Below the pieces are notes generated by a model. It made no database searches, had not been told where the DNA came from, and saw only the letters and a program-made list of their open reading frames with translations. Positions 35,501 to 42,445 of a DNA stretch of 64,000 bases are shown one piece after another. Within the stretch, counting starts at the first letter, position 1. The number at the start of each line of letters is the position of its first letter. The DNA is from Asterias amurensis (Eukaryota > Echinodermata > Asteroidea > Forcipulatida > Asteriidae): NCBI RefSeq assembly GCF_032118995.1, contig NC_092665.1, positions 8,179,501 through 8,243,500 on the forward strand. The letters run 5' to 3'. The position numbers and the translations under genes were made by a program.

Positions 35501-37011
35501 GACCATGGAATCGTTTGGACTGGAGGAGCCAAAGTGTCCGACCTTGATTTTGCTGATGATATCGCAGCATTGTCCGAAAATACCCAGGGTCTCCAAACTG
35601 TAATGGACTCCATCAGTGATGCCTCAGCTAGACTGGGTCTTATGATCAGCAGAAAGAAAACAAAAATCATGGTTTCAGGTGATCACCAGACAACACCTGA
35701 CATTCTCGTTGGCAAGATAAAGTTGATGTAGTGGATGACAGCCAGGGATCAACAACCAGCTTAATAAAATCTGGACAAGCAAGAAGTTCTCTCTTCAAAC
35801 AATTCCAATGTGCTTTCTACTTTACTCTATGGCTGCAAACTTGGCACTTAAAATCAAGTCAAGAGAAGAAACTTGATGCATTCGACTCAAGATGCCTAAG
35901 GAAGGTCTTGGGCATTAAGTGGGATGACTTCGTCGGCAACGAGGAGGTCAGAGAACGATCACAACAAACTCCAGTGTCCAATACAGTCTGTGGGCGGCGC
36001 ATGAACTGGTTGGGCCATGTTTTGCGGCTTCCCCCTTTGAGACTCGCCAATCAAGTCCTGTGGTGGAACCCACCGGGAAGGAGGAGGAGAGGCCGACCTA
36101 AAATGAACTGGCACCAGACTGGAGCGACGTCAGGTCACTGACTGCTGACCGATCTGCCTGGAGAGCGTTGACTGCCTCATGCGTCGGACGACGCAGGAGT
36201 GCCTAAGTCTAAGTCTAAGTGTGCGCGTCGCGCGTATCGCATGATGTGGCACAACTGTTTTAGCCGTTGCTCTCGACCAATAGGAATGAAGAAACTGTCT
36301 TAAAAGTACAGGTGCAAGGTCGTGTGTCACGCCCATGAATTAACACTTTTTACCGGTCATAAACAAAGAGTTATACACACCCACGTGACGCGCTCTCCAC
36401 CAATAGGAATAGAGAAACTGTCTTAGGTATTTAAGAATATTGTATTGGATTAGGGTTAGGGTTAGGGTAAACCTGTATTAAATTTAACTTTTACAGAGTA
36501 GATTTTCAATGTTAGGGGGTAGGGATCATGTAGTTTTTAGGTCATAGACCTTCCACAAGCACATCATTACTTCATACGGAATTTTTCTTGAAAAGATTTT
36601 AACTATATTTTTTTACCATTATTTAGCCTTCATTATTTTCCGAACAACATCTGGGGGCGACTTTGCTAGGGGGCCACACTGGCTGGGGCGCAATGAATGT
36701 TTGGGGCACATTGCCGGGGGCGACTTTGTTTCAACCCGGGGCGAGCGGGGTAGGGGGCGACTTTTCAACAACTCGGGTCGGGGTGAGCTGCGTAGGGGGC
36801 GACTTTGTTAGGGGCGAGCTTACAGTTTACACTTTTCAGTTGGCGAGATGACCAGCAATCAGCATTCACCTCAATGTCAATGAGATCCCTTTTTGTAAAA
36901 ATAAGTGAAAAAAAGTGGTGGCGCCGTCCGGAAAGTTATCCAATGGTTTACTCACCTGCAAACTTCAACGGATTTCTGCTCCCCAGGCGTTGTAACACCA
37001 CTAGTTGCCAT
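11398..37011 (-). CDS. ACOT7: Cytosolic acyl-CoA thioesterase 7 (ACOT7), complete 7-exon gene
   Basis: It hydrolyses long-chain acyl-CoA to free fatty acid and CoA; the vertebrate enzyme is cytosolic and mitochondrial. Exons (minus strand): 37011-36956, 32861-32756, 30704-30524, 27219-26992, 25292-25083, 23643-23459, 11514-11398. The sum is 1083 bp, 360 codons plus stop, in phase throughout, close to the 338-380 aa of human isoforms. Two hotdog domains are visible: residues about 20-180 (GNVHGG, Asn31) and 190-322 (MKLMDEVAG, Asp229). These match the catalytic Asn and Asp known in mouse ACOT7. The second domain has VNGG where the human protein has VHGG. The N-terminus resembles the short cytosolic human isoform, with no targeting peptide. 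The exon 2 donor (AAT|GTCATG) and exon 3 acceptor are the least certain joins. Introns hold most of the window's large repeats. Confidence 0.93.
11596..11891 (+). mobile_element. CR1/L2-like LINE, 5' piece (endonuclease)
   Basis: A continuous frame carries the EEP endonuclease motif IIGDFNLPNIKW, then LDLVFTNKP and GLSDHNTIIVEF. The LINE runs opposite to ACOT7, inside intron 6, starting about 80 bp from exon 7. It is 5'-truncated. The frame runs straight into the first satellite unit (PERTMFIPSKADQTG). Confidence 0.85.
11892..18984. repeat. 7.1-kb satellite of 45/46-bp units, derived from LINE coding DNA
   Basis: About 155 head-to-tail units. The 46-bp monomer runs from ACCAGAACGCACAATG to CAGACCAAACAGGT; a common 45-bp form lacks one T in ATGTTCATT. 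Read in the LINE frame, one monomer encodes PERTMFIPSKADQTG, and the flanking LINE frame continues directly on both sides. Higher-order structure is present: 13924-16440 and 16441-18957 are the same block at a 2517-bp offset. It lies in the last intron of ACOT7. The short open frames inside are artefacts of the repeat. Confidence 0.97.
13924..18957. repeat. 2517-bp higher-order duplication within the satellite
   Basis: Private variants recur at a constant offset of 2517 bp: CGCACAGTGTCATTCGAAG at 14141 and 16659 (and 15972 and 18489), GCACATGGTTCATT near 14281 and 16798, AGAAGGCACAATG at 16241 and 18758, and the ACCAAAACGCAC unit at 16421 and 18938. Confidence 0.85.
18985..20640 (+). mobile_element. 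CR1/L2-like LINE, 3' piece (RT and C-terminal domain)
   Basis: It resumes the same LINE after the satellite: IQHALNYFLKEY, then a thumb/palm start with NPSKSQGPDGIPPWF and ANYRPVSLTPVSKLLEHI at 19580-19810. C-terminal motifs follow: KYLGVHITNTLNW, PILEYATAAWDP, FFPATFKDWNALP. The catalytic RT palm (YADD block) is missing between about 19868 and 19880, an internal deletion of several hundred bases, and frames shift several times. The 3' end shows GATACAGATACAG short repeats, as in CR1/L2-type tails. Confidence 0.85.
20703..21510 (+). repeat. Two diverged direct copies of an unclassified repeat
   Basis: CTGCTCTCACACTGTGGC-GAAT at 20703 recurs as CTGCTCTCACAGAGTGGC-AAAT at 21255. Both are followed by TCGCG-TTGAATTCG and a CTCACCAATAT block. 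Each ends in a stretch of short degenerate units around CATTGGTAA / CATTCG. No coding potential; class unknown. Confidence 0.65.
21512..22198. other. Intron DNA, no gene
   Basis: Within ACOT7 intron 6. A small inverted pair (TTATAAGGTGCTAC near 21766 and GTTGAAGCACCTTAT near 21833) is visible. Nothing else is recognised. Confidence 0.4.
22200..23408. repeat. 63-64-bp tandem array, 19 copies
   Basis: The unit begins GTGGAACCTGTAGTAGTTTC and contains AGTTTAGTACCATAATCTAA and TATGAATTCAGGGTGATA. Unit starts fall every 63-64 bp from 22201 to 23344; the length change is one C in GTACCATAA / GTACATAA. The last unit has a 6-bp insertion (CTGTCACCTGTAG). The array ends about 50 bp from the exon 6 donor of ACOT7. 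Confidence 0.97.
23459..23643 (-). CDS. ACOT7: ACOT7 exon 6
   Basis: Residues 261-322, second hotdog domain: GRPSFTSKHSIEIEVFVDME and AFFTFVSLSNN. The acceptor is TTTTAG and the donor GTAAGT. The 63-64-bp tandem array ends about 50 bp beyond this donor. Confidence 0.95.
23780..24355 (+). repeat. Palindromic dispersed repeat, family D, copy 1
   Basis: The core 23803-23945 is a near-perfect hairpin (GAGGCCTGGTTCTTGATAAT against ATTATCAAGAACCAGGCCTC). It is followed by a tail with CACGTGACGCGCTCTCCACC and AATAGGAATAG-GAAACTGTC. Related pieces are at 36222-36440, 40140-40657 and 42123-42445. Probably a non-autonomous DNA element. Confidence 0.75.
24361..25082. other. ACOT7 intron 5, no gene
   Basis: AT-rich with a run of C near 24826-24838. 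No feature recognised. Confidence 0.4.
25083..25292 (-). CDS. ACOT7: ACOT7 exon 5
   Basis: Residues 191-261: YAQSSLIHLAG, then VNGGVTMKLMDEVAG with catalytic Asp229, HCKTTVVTASMDAVNFH. The acceptor is CTTTTAG and the donor GTAAAG. Confidence 0.95.
25293..26991. other. ACOT7 intron 4, no gene recognised
   Basis: About 1.7 kb. It contains an unclassified middle-repetitive-looking stretch with GGGTAAAC words (25490-25600) and an AT-rich block at 26570-26750. Neither shows clear ends or a coding domain. Confidence 0.4.
26992..27219 (-). CDS. ACOT7: ACOT7 exon 4
   Basis: Residues 115-191: MTNKATLWYVP, then the linker between hotdog domains with many Glu, Lys and Arg. The acceptor is TTCACTCAG and the donor GTAAGT. 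Confidence 0.95.
27752..27770. repeat. (CT)n microsatellite
   Basis: About nine CT repeats directly at the 3' end of the minus-strand RTE-like LINE. Confidence 0.9.
27772..29930 (-). mobile_element. RTE-like LINE in ACOT7 intron 3, broken
   Basis: Read on the minus strand. Endonuclease motifs come first: TIITCYSPTN, NMNAKVG, then QLDFILVRTKW and GSDHRIL (29700-29380). A 250-residue linker (28694-29470) is still open. RT motifs follow: LATNYRGVSLTPI, FVDFRKAFDSIHR (near 28340) and CDLDIADDICLCSDD (near 27990). It stops after KYLRAPT, so it is 3'-truncated. Several frameshifts and stops are present. The endonuclease-RT layout fits the RTE-like group often annotated as craniofacial-development-protein-2-like. 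Confidence 0.85.
29931..30523. other. ACOT7 intron 3 remainder, no gene
   Basis: AT-rich. I see nothing supportable. Confidence 0.4.
30524..30704 (-). CDS. ACOT7: ACOT7 exon 3
   Basis: Residues 55-115: CVAGLVRVEKTDF, IGEVAQLHAEITHT, HSMEVQVRVWAEDVM. The donor is GTAAGA. The acceptor is chosen as TATAG at 30705 so that phase 0 follows exon 2; a nearby CAG would shorten the exon by about four codons. Confidence 0.85.
30705..32287. other. ACOT7 intron 2, no gene
   Basis: AT-rich intronic DNA with no clear repeat ends or coding signal. Confidence 0.4.
32288..32668 (+). mobile_element. TTAA-flanked MITE, family B, copy 1
   Basis: Ends TTAAAGGTACACCTTGCCTT and the inverted AAGGCAGCGTGTCCCTTTAA, with GGATCGGTTGAGTTGGTC / GACCAACTCATCCGATCC inside. 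The centre is a palindrome (TTTATGGGAGTC / GACTCCCATATAAA). TTAA boundaries suggest a piggyBac-type non-autonomous element. A relative forms the right half of 37533-38135. Confidence 0.85.
32756..32861 (-). CDS. ACOT7: ACOT7 exon 2
   Basis: Residues 19-54: GPQDANISGNVHGG with catalytic Asn31, ILKMIEQAG, IVSTRHCN. The acceptor is TACTACAG. The donor GTCATG is weak; an alternative GTAATG five bases earlier would give a stop on joining to exon 3, so it is disfavoured. Confidence 0.88.
33230..33490 (+). mobile_element. LINE 3' fragment
   Basis: A plus-strand frame gives LSFIAPRMWNNLPVRIK and later FKVSLKSW, the usual C-terminal end of CR1/L2/Jockey-type LINE proteins (APRLWNSLP ... FK..LK). Very short and decayed. 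Confidence 0.5.
33491..34394. other. ACOT7 intron 1, no gene
   Basis: A GC-richer stretch at 33840-34020 stands out from its AT-rich surroundings, but no feature can be named. Confidence 0.35.
34395..34672. repeat. Left arm of foldback element
   Basis: Inverted relative to 36648-36945. The outer part holds TATGGCGCCACCACTTTTTC; the inner part is a degenerate array of GTCGCCCCC words (at least six). Confidence 0.8.
34705..36219 (+). mobile_element. RTE-like LINE, RT and C-terminal part, broken
   Basis: RT motifs in order: IKTMKNNKSPGIDCITAEML, AGFRPKCSCAEQIFTL, VSFIDFSKAFDSIHRPSLW, MRQGCILSPILFAVAVDW and DLDFADDIAAL (FADD, about 35541-35570). The C-terminal tail RMNWLGHVLRL ... GRRRRGRPK follows at 36000-36100. 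At least three frame changes separate these parts; the endonuclease is missing (5' truncation). It ends in TAAGTC hexamer repeats at about 36198-36219, a common LINE 3' tail. Confidence 0.88.
36222..36440 (+). repeat. Family D fragment, copy 2
   Basis: It shares GTGGCACAACTGTTTTAGCC, CGACCAATAGGAATGAAG and CACGTGACGCGCTCTCCACC with 24110-24345. Confidence 0.8.
36449..36471 (+). repeat. Interstitial telomere-like TTAGGG x3
   Basis: Three TTAGGG repeats in a row plus a partial one, matching the common metazoan telomere unit. Too short to indicate a real telomere. Confidence 0.7.
36648..36945. repeat. Right arm of foldback element
   Basis: Contains GGGGGCGACTTTG words in the opposite sense to the left arm, then AAAAAGTGGTGGCGCC at the outer end. 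Confidence 0.8.
36956..37011 (-). CDS. ACOT7: ACOT7 exon 1 (initiator)
   Basis: The ATG at 37011 opens a frame giving MATSGVTTPGEQKSVEVC and two bases of an Arg codon, then GTGAGT. It matches the start of the human isoform (MSGPDVETPSAIQICR) in length and in the CR at the junction. Confidence 0.85.
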
Positions 37012-37284
37012 CTTGGAATAGGCTACTGATGACATTGACAGTAGTGACTGACTGTTTTTAAAAAGTTTTTTTTTTTCAGTGATCGGGTCTTGCTGATGAA
37101 GTTTCGCTGGTGTTGCCGAACCACCACCGTTAATATTTATGAAACAACTAAATGAACAAGATGATGACGAGAATGATCTCCGTACATTGGCAGCACTTTT
37201 TTTTGAGTTTGTAAATGTAAGACCACGTCCATATAAACAATTGTTTGACACTGACTTAGTTCTTCGAAGAAAATTTGCCATTAA

Positions 37285-38370
37285 TAAAAAGGGGGTCCTA
37301 CCAAAAGCCGACAACAAGCCGACAACGCCGACAACAAGTCTATAGCGTCGCCAACACGCCGCCAACAAGTCTTAAATACCTCAAAAATGGCAAATAAACC
37401 ATATACATTTTAGAACTATGTGTGTTTTGTAATATAAACATAAATTTAATGGAAAAACTTCACGAAAAGTGTGAATTTTTAACCAGAAAAAAAACTTAAC
37501 ATTCACGGAGAACGGTCGGACGCCATCTTGGCTTAAAATCGTGTTTGGATCAGTCCATTATGATGCGGGTGAGTCAGACTTAGCAATAGAGGGCGGGCGT
37601 CATGCACTGTGCACATAGACCTTTTCGCAAATATCGGGGCGCGCGCGTAAAGCTTGGAATTAGGTGCATTGTGGTCTAGCTGGTAGCAAAATTTGATTCA
37701 TATCTATCCCACAATGCACCTCATTCAACAGTCTGCGCTTGCGCATTGGTATTTGCGATAAGGTCTACTGCAGTGAAGGTCTTCACATAAAGCCCGCCCT
37801 CTGTTGTTGACAAGTGCTAAATCTACCCGTATCATGTTGTAAAAGTAGAATACAATGATCCACACAAACATGCCTCGAAATTGCGTGGTTTTCCTTTTAC
37901 CTCGTCGACTAACACGTCGGCCATTTATGGGGGTCAAAATTTTGACTCCCATAAATGGCCGACCATGTTAGTTCGCACAGTAGAAGGAAAACCACGCAAT
38001 TTCGAGGCAAACTTGTGTGGATCATTGTATTCTACTTTTAAAACATCTTTCCAACCATATGCATTTTATAAAAAACGGTTACAAACGCTTTTGTTTTGAC
38101 CAACTCGTCCGATCCAAGGCAACGTGTTCCTTTAAGCCAAGATGGCGTCCGACCGCTTTCCGTGCAAGTGAAGTTTTTTTCTGGTTAAAAATTCACACTT
38201 TTTGTGAAGTTTTTACATTAACTTTATGTTTATATTACAGAACACATATAATTCTAAAATGTATATGGTTTATTTGCCATTTTTGAGGTATTTAAAACGT
38301 GTTGGCGGCGTGTTGGCGGCGCTCTGGACTTGTTGTCGGCTTGTTGTCGGCTTTTAGTAGGACCGATAAA
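37285..38370. repeat. Long palindrome split at its centre by a TTAA insertion
   Basis: Left arm 37285-37532 and right arm 38136-38370 are inverted copies (AAAAGCCGACAACAAG, GGCAAATAAACCATATACAT and AATTTTTAACCAGAAAAA on one side, complements on the other). The inner ends read CGCCATCTTGGC-TTAA and TTAA-GCCAAGATGGCG, so the original centre was a TTAA. It lies upstream of ACOT7 exon 1. Confidence 0.9.
37533..38135. mobile_element. Composite TTAA-bounded insertion (family B relative plus nested MITE)
   Basis: TTAA stands at both edges (37533-37536 and 38132-38135). The right half matches family B (CAACTCGTCCGATCCAAGGC, TTTATGGGGGTCAAAATTTT hairpin). The left half (about 37565-37830) is a separate palindrome with ATGCGGGTGAGTCAGACTTA and AGAGGGCGGG inverted at its far end, replacing the expected left terminus. 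Confidence 0.75.
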
Positions 38371-39140
38371 AAGGCCATAAACAGGAGCGACTTATGTGGC
38401 ATAATCAGCCTTACTTTTGTTTCAAGGAATTAAGCTTCGCGTAGTGTGGCCCATACTAGCTCGCTGAGATATCGTTTACACACCGTACTGTACATGTAGT
38501 CCGACATTAAAAAAAAAGTTTAATTAGGATACATACGTACGACTATTTGGGTTTTTGTCCCAACTTGATAATCATGTAAAATTGCCATTGGGATTTCACC
38601 ATAAATCACAGACGGTGATCGTTCAAGCAACGTGGATTGCATGCTGGTATGTGTGTGTGTGCGCTGTGCATATTGACACGCTGCATGCAGCAGTAGACTT
38701 GATTTCAAGTCTGAGACTGCGATTGTCATGTTGTTTCTCTGCATAGATCTAGATCTGGATCTGGATCGATACTACAATCAATCTCCCAATGTAGGTTGCC
38801 GGACGAGTCGAAATCAGTTCGCACACGAGAGCACTGATTTCGCGAGAGCACTATCTCAGCGTGTGGGCCGATTTAACGACTTGTCCACAAGTCTACAGCT
38901 ACGGCTAGATCAGCGCGTCTGTCAGTGTTGAAGAATGGCAGACGCGCGCGCCCTAGCCGTAGCTGTAGCCGAAGTCGCCAATTCGGACACGGCTTTCCTT
39001 GTATACTTTAAGCGGGATTCCGCGCTTCGCGCGGCGACCCCGCTAAAAAGCTTTTCGTATAAAATGCTGCAAATAATGTAAGGGGGTGGTGGAGCACAGT
39101 GTCACAATACAAATCACCGTAGCATTGTGAAATCGTATAC
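38371..39140. other. No gene recognised
   Basis: Moderately GC-rich, with GATCTAGATCTGGATC short repeats near 38746-38767 and a CpG-rich patch at 38780-39050. A block GTGTGGGCCGATTTAACGAC is echoed near 47305. No gene or clear element ends. Confidence 0.4.
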
Positions 39141-40140
39141 ACTTGCCCGTCTTCTTTCCATTTCTTATTATGTTGACGATCCCATCCATATTTTCCAGTT
39201 TCGCGCGGGTCCCGCTATCGGGTAGGCCTACTTTCCCAGTCCATTTTATACCACGTTTTGTTTATTTTTACGTTCAGTTTATTAGTTTTCTATCCCGTAT
39301 CGATTATGAGTCATTTTTATGTTCTTTCCCGAGGGCCTGTATTTTCCCGGCCCGTATTTGTATTATTATTATATATTTTTTTTTGCCGTACACCCCCGTC
39401 CCTGTCCCACCTTGCGCCCCTTCCTGCTCTTCCGTCCGAGATCTAACCCGCACCTCGAGCTCGGTGTGCCTTCGTCCCTGCGAGAAAGATGGCATTGTTC
39501 TTTGCTTGCCACTGTTTGCCCATACTCATGTTTTCCAGTTTCGGCGCGGGAGTCCGGCTAGTGGTTCTTTCCCGGTCCTTATACCCCGTTGCGGGACCCG
39601 CTAGAAATCATTGTGAGACGCACACCTTGCCCGTCTTTTTCCCCGTTTCTTTATTTTGTCCCGCTAGTCCCAGTCCCGTGTTATACCCGTTTCGTCTATG
39701 CTGTTCCCGTTCGTCAATATTGTTTCCCTGTCCTGTATCGTTTCCAAGTCCCTTTTCTTGTTTTTCTCTTACATCCGGATCCCAAGCCCCCATTCATTTT
39801 ATCACGTCATTTATTTTGCCTTTCCCCCACTCCCTGTCCCAACCCACCGTGTGCCCCTTGCCTCTCCCGTCCCATCCCGCACTCCCATCCCCGCAGACTG
39901 CCCCGTGCGTTTTTGGCATTGATTTTTAGGGGTTCTTTTCACGTTTCACGGTTGTATTTCCCCCGTTCAGTTTAACATTTTCCTATCCCATATCCCTTAT
40001 TATGATGTGCCTTTTATTTGTTCCTTTGTTCCCCAGCCCCGGTTCATTTTCCACGTCATTTTTGTTTTGCCATTCCCACGTCCCCCGCTCAACAGACGTA
40101 CCACTTAGTGTCTTTTCCTCCTGTCCCGGTCGCTATTTTT
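39140..40140. repeat. 1-kb pyrimidine-skewed region with degenerate repeats
   Basis: The plus strand is overwhelmingly C and T. TTTTCCAGTTTCG-CGCGGG occurs at about 39196 and 39530, and CGTTCAGTTTA...TCCTATCCC-TAT at about 39271 and 39964, suggesting decayed tandem copies. The open frames here are due to base skew. Confidence 0.7.
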
Positions 40141-40657
40141 TCCACTGTTAAAGATAACAATCATTGTTGAATAAGGGAGTAAAAGGGTAGCGACGAGTTC
40201 TTTAATATTTTTAGGCCGTTTAAAGCCGGCAGGGTCGAATTGCCGTGTGATAAAAGCCCGAGCCGAAGGCGAGGATCGCACGCGTCACGGCAACGACCCT
40301 GCAAGGTTTAAACGGACGTGTAAGAACGATCAGCTCAGTCACTATTTTTTTAAATTCCTATTCATAAATGCCCTTTAAAAATACATTCTGAATACCCAAG
40401 ACAGTTTCGCTATTCCTATTGGTGGAGAGCGCGTCACGTGGGGTGTTTACAGAGAGCAACGGCTGGAATAGTTGTGCCACATCACGCGATATGCGCGACG
40501 CGCATGTTTTGACCAAAAAGGTAGTTATAATGTGAATCAAAGTGTGTTGAATCGGTTTTCAACAAATGGCTTAAACCCACCGAGGCATGGTTCTTGATAA
40601 TTTACCTCGACTTCGTCTCGGTAAAATTGTCAAGAAACAGGCCTCATTGGGTTTAAA
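40140..40657 (-). repeat. Family D repeat, copy 3, left part
   Basis: Contains a strong hairpin at 40205-40325 (GCCGTTTAAA, AGGGTCGAATTGCCGTG and complements), then the reverse of GACGCGCTCTCCACCAATAG at 40415-40440 and the GAGGCATGGTTCTTGATAAT core. It continues at 42123-42445 beyond an inserted element. Confidence 0.7.
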
Positions 40658-42122
40658 CTAGTCTGGTTCCCAGACCCAAAAATCTCCGACTAGGCTCTGT
40701 CGAATTTAGGGTCCGGTATCACCCAAAATCACGTGACCAAAAAGGAGGAATTCCTCCTTTTTCGAAGTTATCCGAAATGTTCCGAACGTGTTGTCGTCAT
40801 CATTCGGACAGTATCGTTGATGGTCGGTATGGAGTCATGATATCAGTCCTGTCGGCCGTAGATCCAGGAGTTTTTATGCCAGCTATTGTTATTTAAAGCC
40901 AATGCAGGCGTTGTGCCTAATTAAAACGTTTGCAAAGCGATGCGACAAGTTCAAAATAATATAAACCTGGGAAATCGCTCCGGGATCTGGTAAGTTTTTG
41001 TCTTTTTTCTTCAAAAATATTTTCTCAAAGGTGTTTTGACTTGAGTTTTCATTGGACATTGATTGAGGATTAAGTGTCATGATTTTTGAAAAGTGGTAAA
41101 AATGGGGCAAATCTGGTGACTAGCTCGTCAGCAATTTCACGAAGGGCCAAAAACCTTAAAAATCTATAAAAAACGGATTTTGATTTTTTTTGGTGGATTT
41201 GACTATTGTGATCGGGATCTAACTATTTACGAAGCTATAGGTCTCAAAATTGTCTAGTTTCTTAATTACGGTAATTTGATGAATGACAAAAACCTCAAGA
41301 ACCTGGAATTATGTTTTCACGAAGAGCCATAAACTTTTTTGTATTTTTGTTGTATACCTTACCGCGGTGGTTGTACAGCTGGCGCAGTGCCAATCATGAG
41401 CGCGCCGGCTTTTGCGTTTTCACGAAGAGCCAACAACTTAAAAGGACAAAAAATAAGTACCACCCGGAATTGCGTTTTCACGAAGTGCATAAAAGTGTAT
41501 TGCTCTACCGCGTGGAATTATCCCTTGGCACGGTGCCAAAAGTGGGCGCTCCGGTTTTTGCGTTTTCACGAACAGCCGAAAAGTTTATACACGACGCGCT
41601 GCACGCAGACCATGTTTTGTAACGTTTTCACGAAGAGAACATTTTGTTACTTAAATAATAACTCATTAATTAAACACGTTAGGGACAAAGTTGAAACAGA
41701 TTTGTATGATTTGGGATCTCTTCTTCCCTGACATGTAAAACATTCCAAGATTAAATTTCGAATAATCTACCAACTAGTAGTTTCAAAATTAGCTAAACTT
41801 AAAACGCGGTTTTCTCGAAACGGACAAATTTGGCTGCAGGGGACTTTTTGGCCCATCGTGAAATTGCTGACGCCTTTTGAAATTATACGTGTTGAACCAG
41901 ATTGTCATTTGCCGATCAAAATAATCTCGTAACATTCCGGCCTGGCGGCCGTCGGGAGCGAGGAGGGTTTAGTTATCGCAACTAGTGCAGACATGGTTTC
42001 CCTGGAGATGACCCCCGACCCTGACAAGTTGCGTCATGCTCTATTCTTAACCGTGGGTTATACCTGACCTAAGACTTTTAACAAGAGACGTCGAGGAATC
42101 TTTGGTCATGTGACCAGACTAG
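40658..42122. mobile_element. 1465-bp non-autonomous DNA transposon with 7-8-bp target duplication
   Basis: Ends CTAGTCTGGT and ACCAGACTAG, flanked on both sides by GTTTAAA(C) at 40651 and 42123. Inside are five or six copies of a TTTTCACGAAGAGC-type word between 41310 and 41640 and an inner inverted pair (GTCAGCAATTTCACGA at 41126, TCGTGAAATTGCTGAC at 41857). No transposase is recognised. It interrupts a family D repeat. Confidence 0.8.
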
Positions 42123-42445
42123 GTTTAAACCACTAGTCGAAAACCTCTTCACCACACATTGATTCTCTTAATTACAGACACTACAGTTGAAAATTCGAGG
42201 TTTGAAATACTTTTTGTGTGAAAAGTAATATTGCGCGTGTGATGTGTGGTTGCGCGCACGCTTAGAAATAGATTACGCGCTGTTACGAAGCTATTAATTG
42301 CGCGTTCCGCGTGAGTATTTTGCGCGCCGACACGCGGAAGCCAGCCGGTTATAAACACTGGTCACTATCAACCGTTTAAATACCCCCACGTGACGTGCTC
42401 TCCATCAATAGGAGTAGAGAAACTGTCTGGGGTATTTAATAGGCG
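42123..42445 (+). repeat. Family D repeat, copy 3, right part
   Basis: GTTTAAACCACTAGTCGAAAACC, CACCACACATTGATTC and CACGTGACGTGCTCTCCATC match copy 1 beyond its core. Confidence 0.75.

Larger units (their letters stand above)
34395..36945. mobile_element. Foldback-type element enclosing a LINE, ACOT7 intron 1
   Basis: Two inverted arms of about 280 bp, each made of a unique outer part and an inner array of GTCGCCCCC / GGGGGCGAC words, flank about 2 kb. The interior carries an RTE-like LINE (34705-36219), a family D fragment, a TTAGGG triplet and unclassified DNA. Repeat-rich arms are typical of foldback elements. The right arm ends within about 15 bp of the ACOT7 exon 1 donor. Confidence 0.7.

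Noticed and set aside
36449-36471. A chromosome end
   Set aside because: Only three TTAGGG units, with ordinary sequence on both sides.
37139-37345. 68-codon plus-strand frame head-to-head with ACOT7 exon 1
   Set aside because: The position would suit a bidirectional promoter, but the second half is translated palindrome arm and no domain is recognised.
39143-39975. Long overlapping plus-strand frames rich in Pro, Ser, Phe
   Set aside because: Explained by extreme pyrimidine skew, which removes stop codons; no domain or splice signal.
41311-41731. Two overlapping frames of 103 and 130 codons
   Set aside because: They run through repeated TTTTCACGAAGAGC words of a non-autonomous transposon; no family resemblance.
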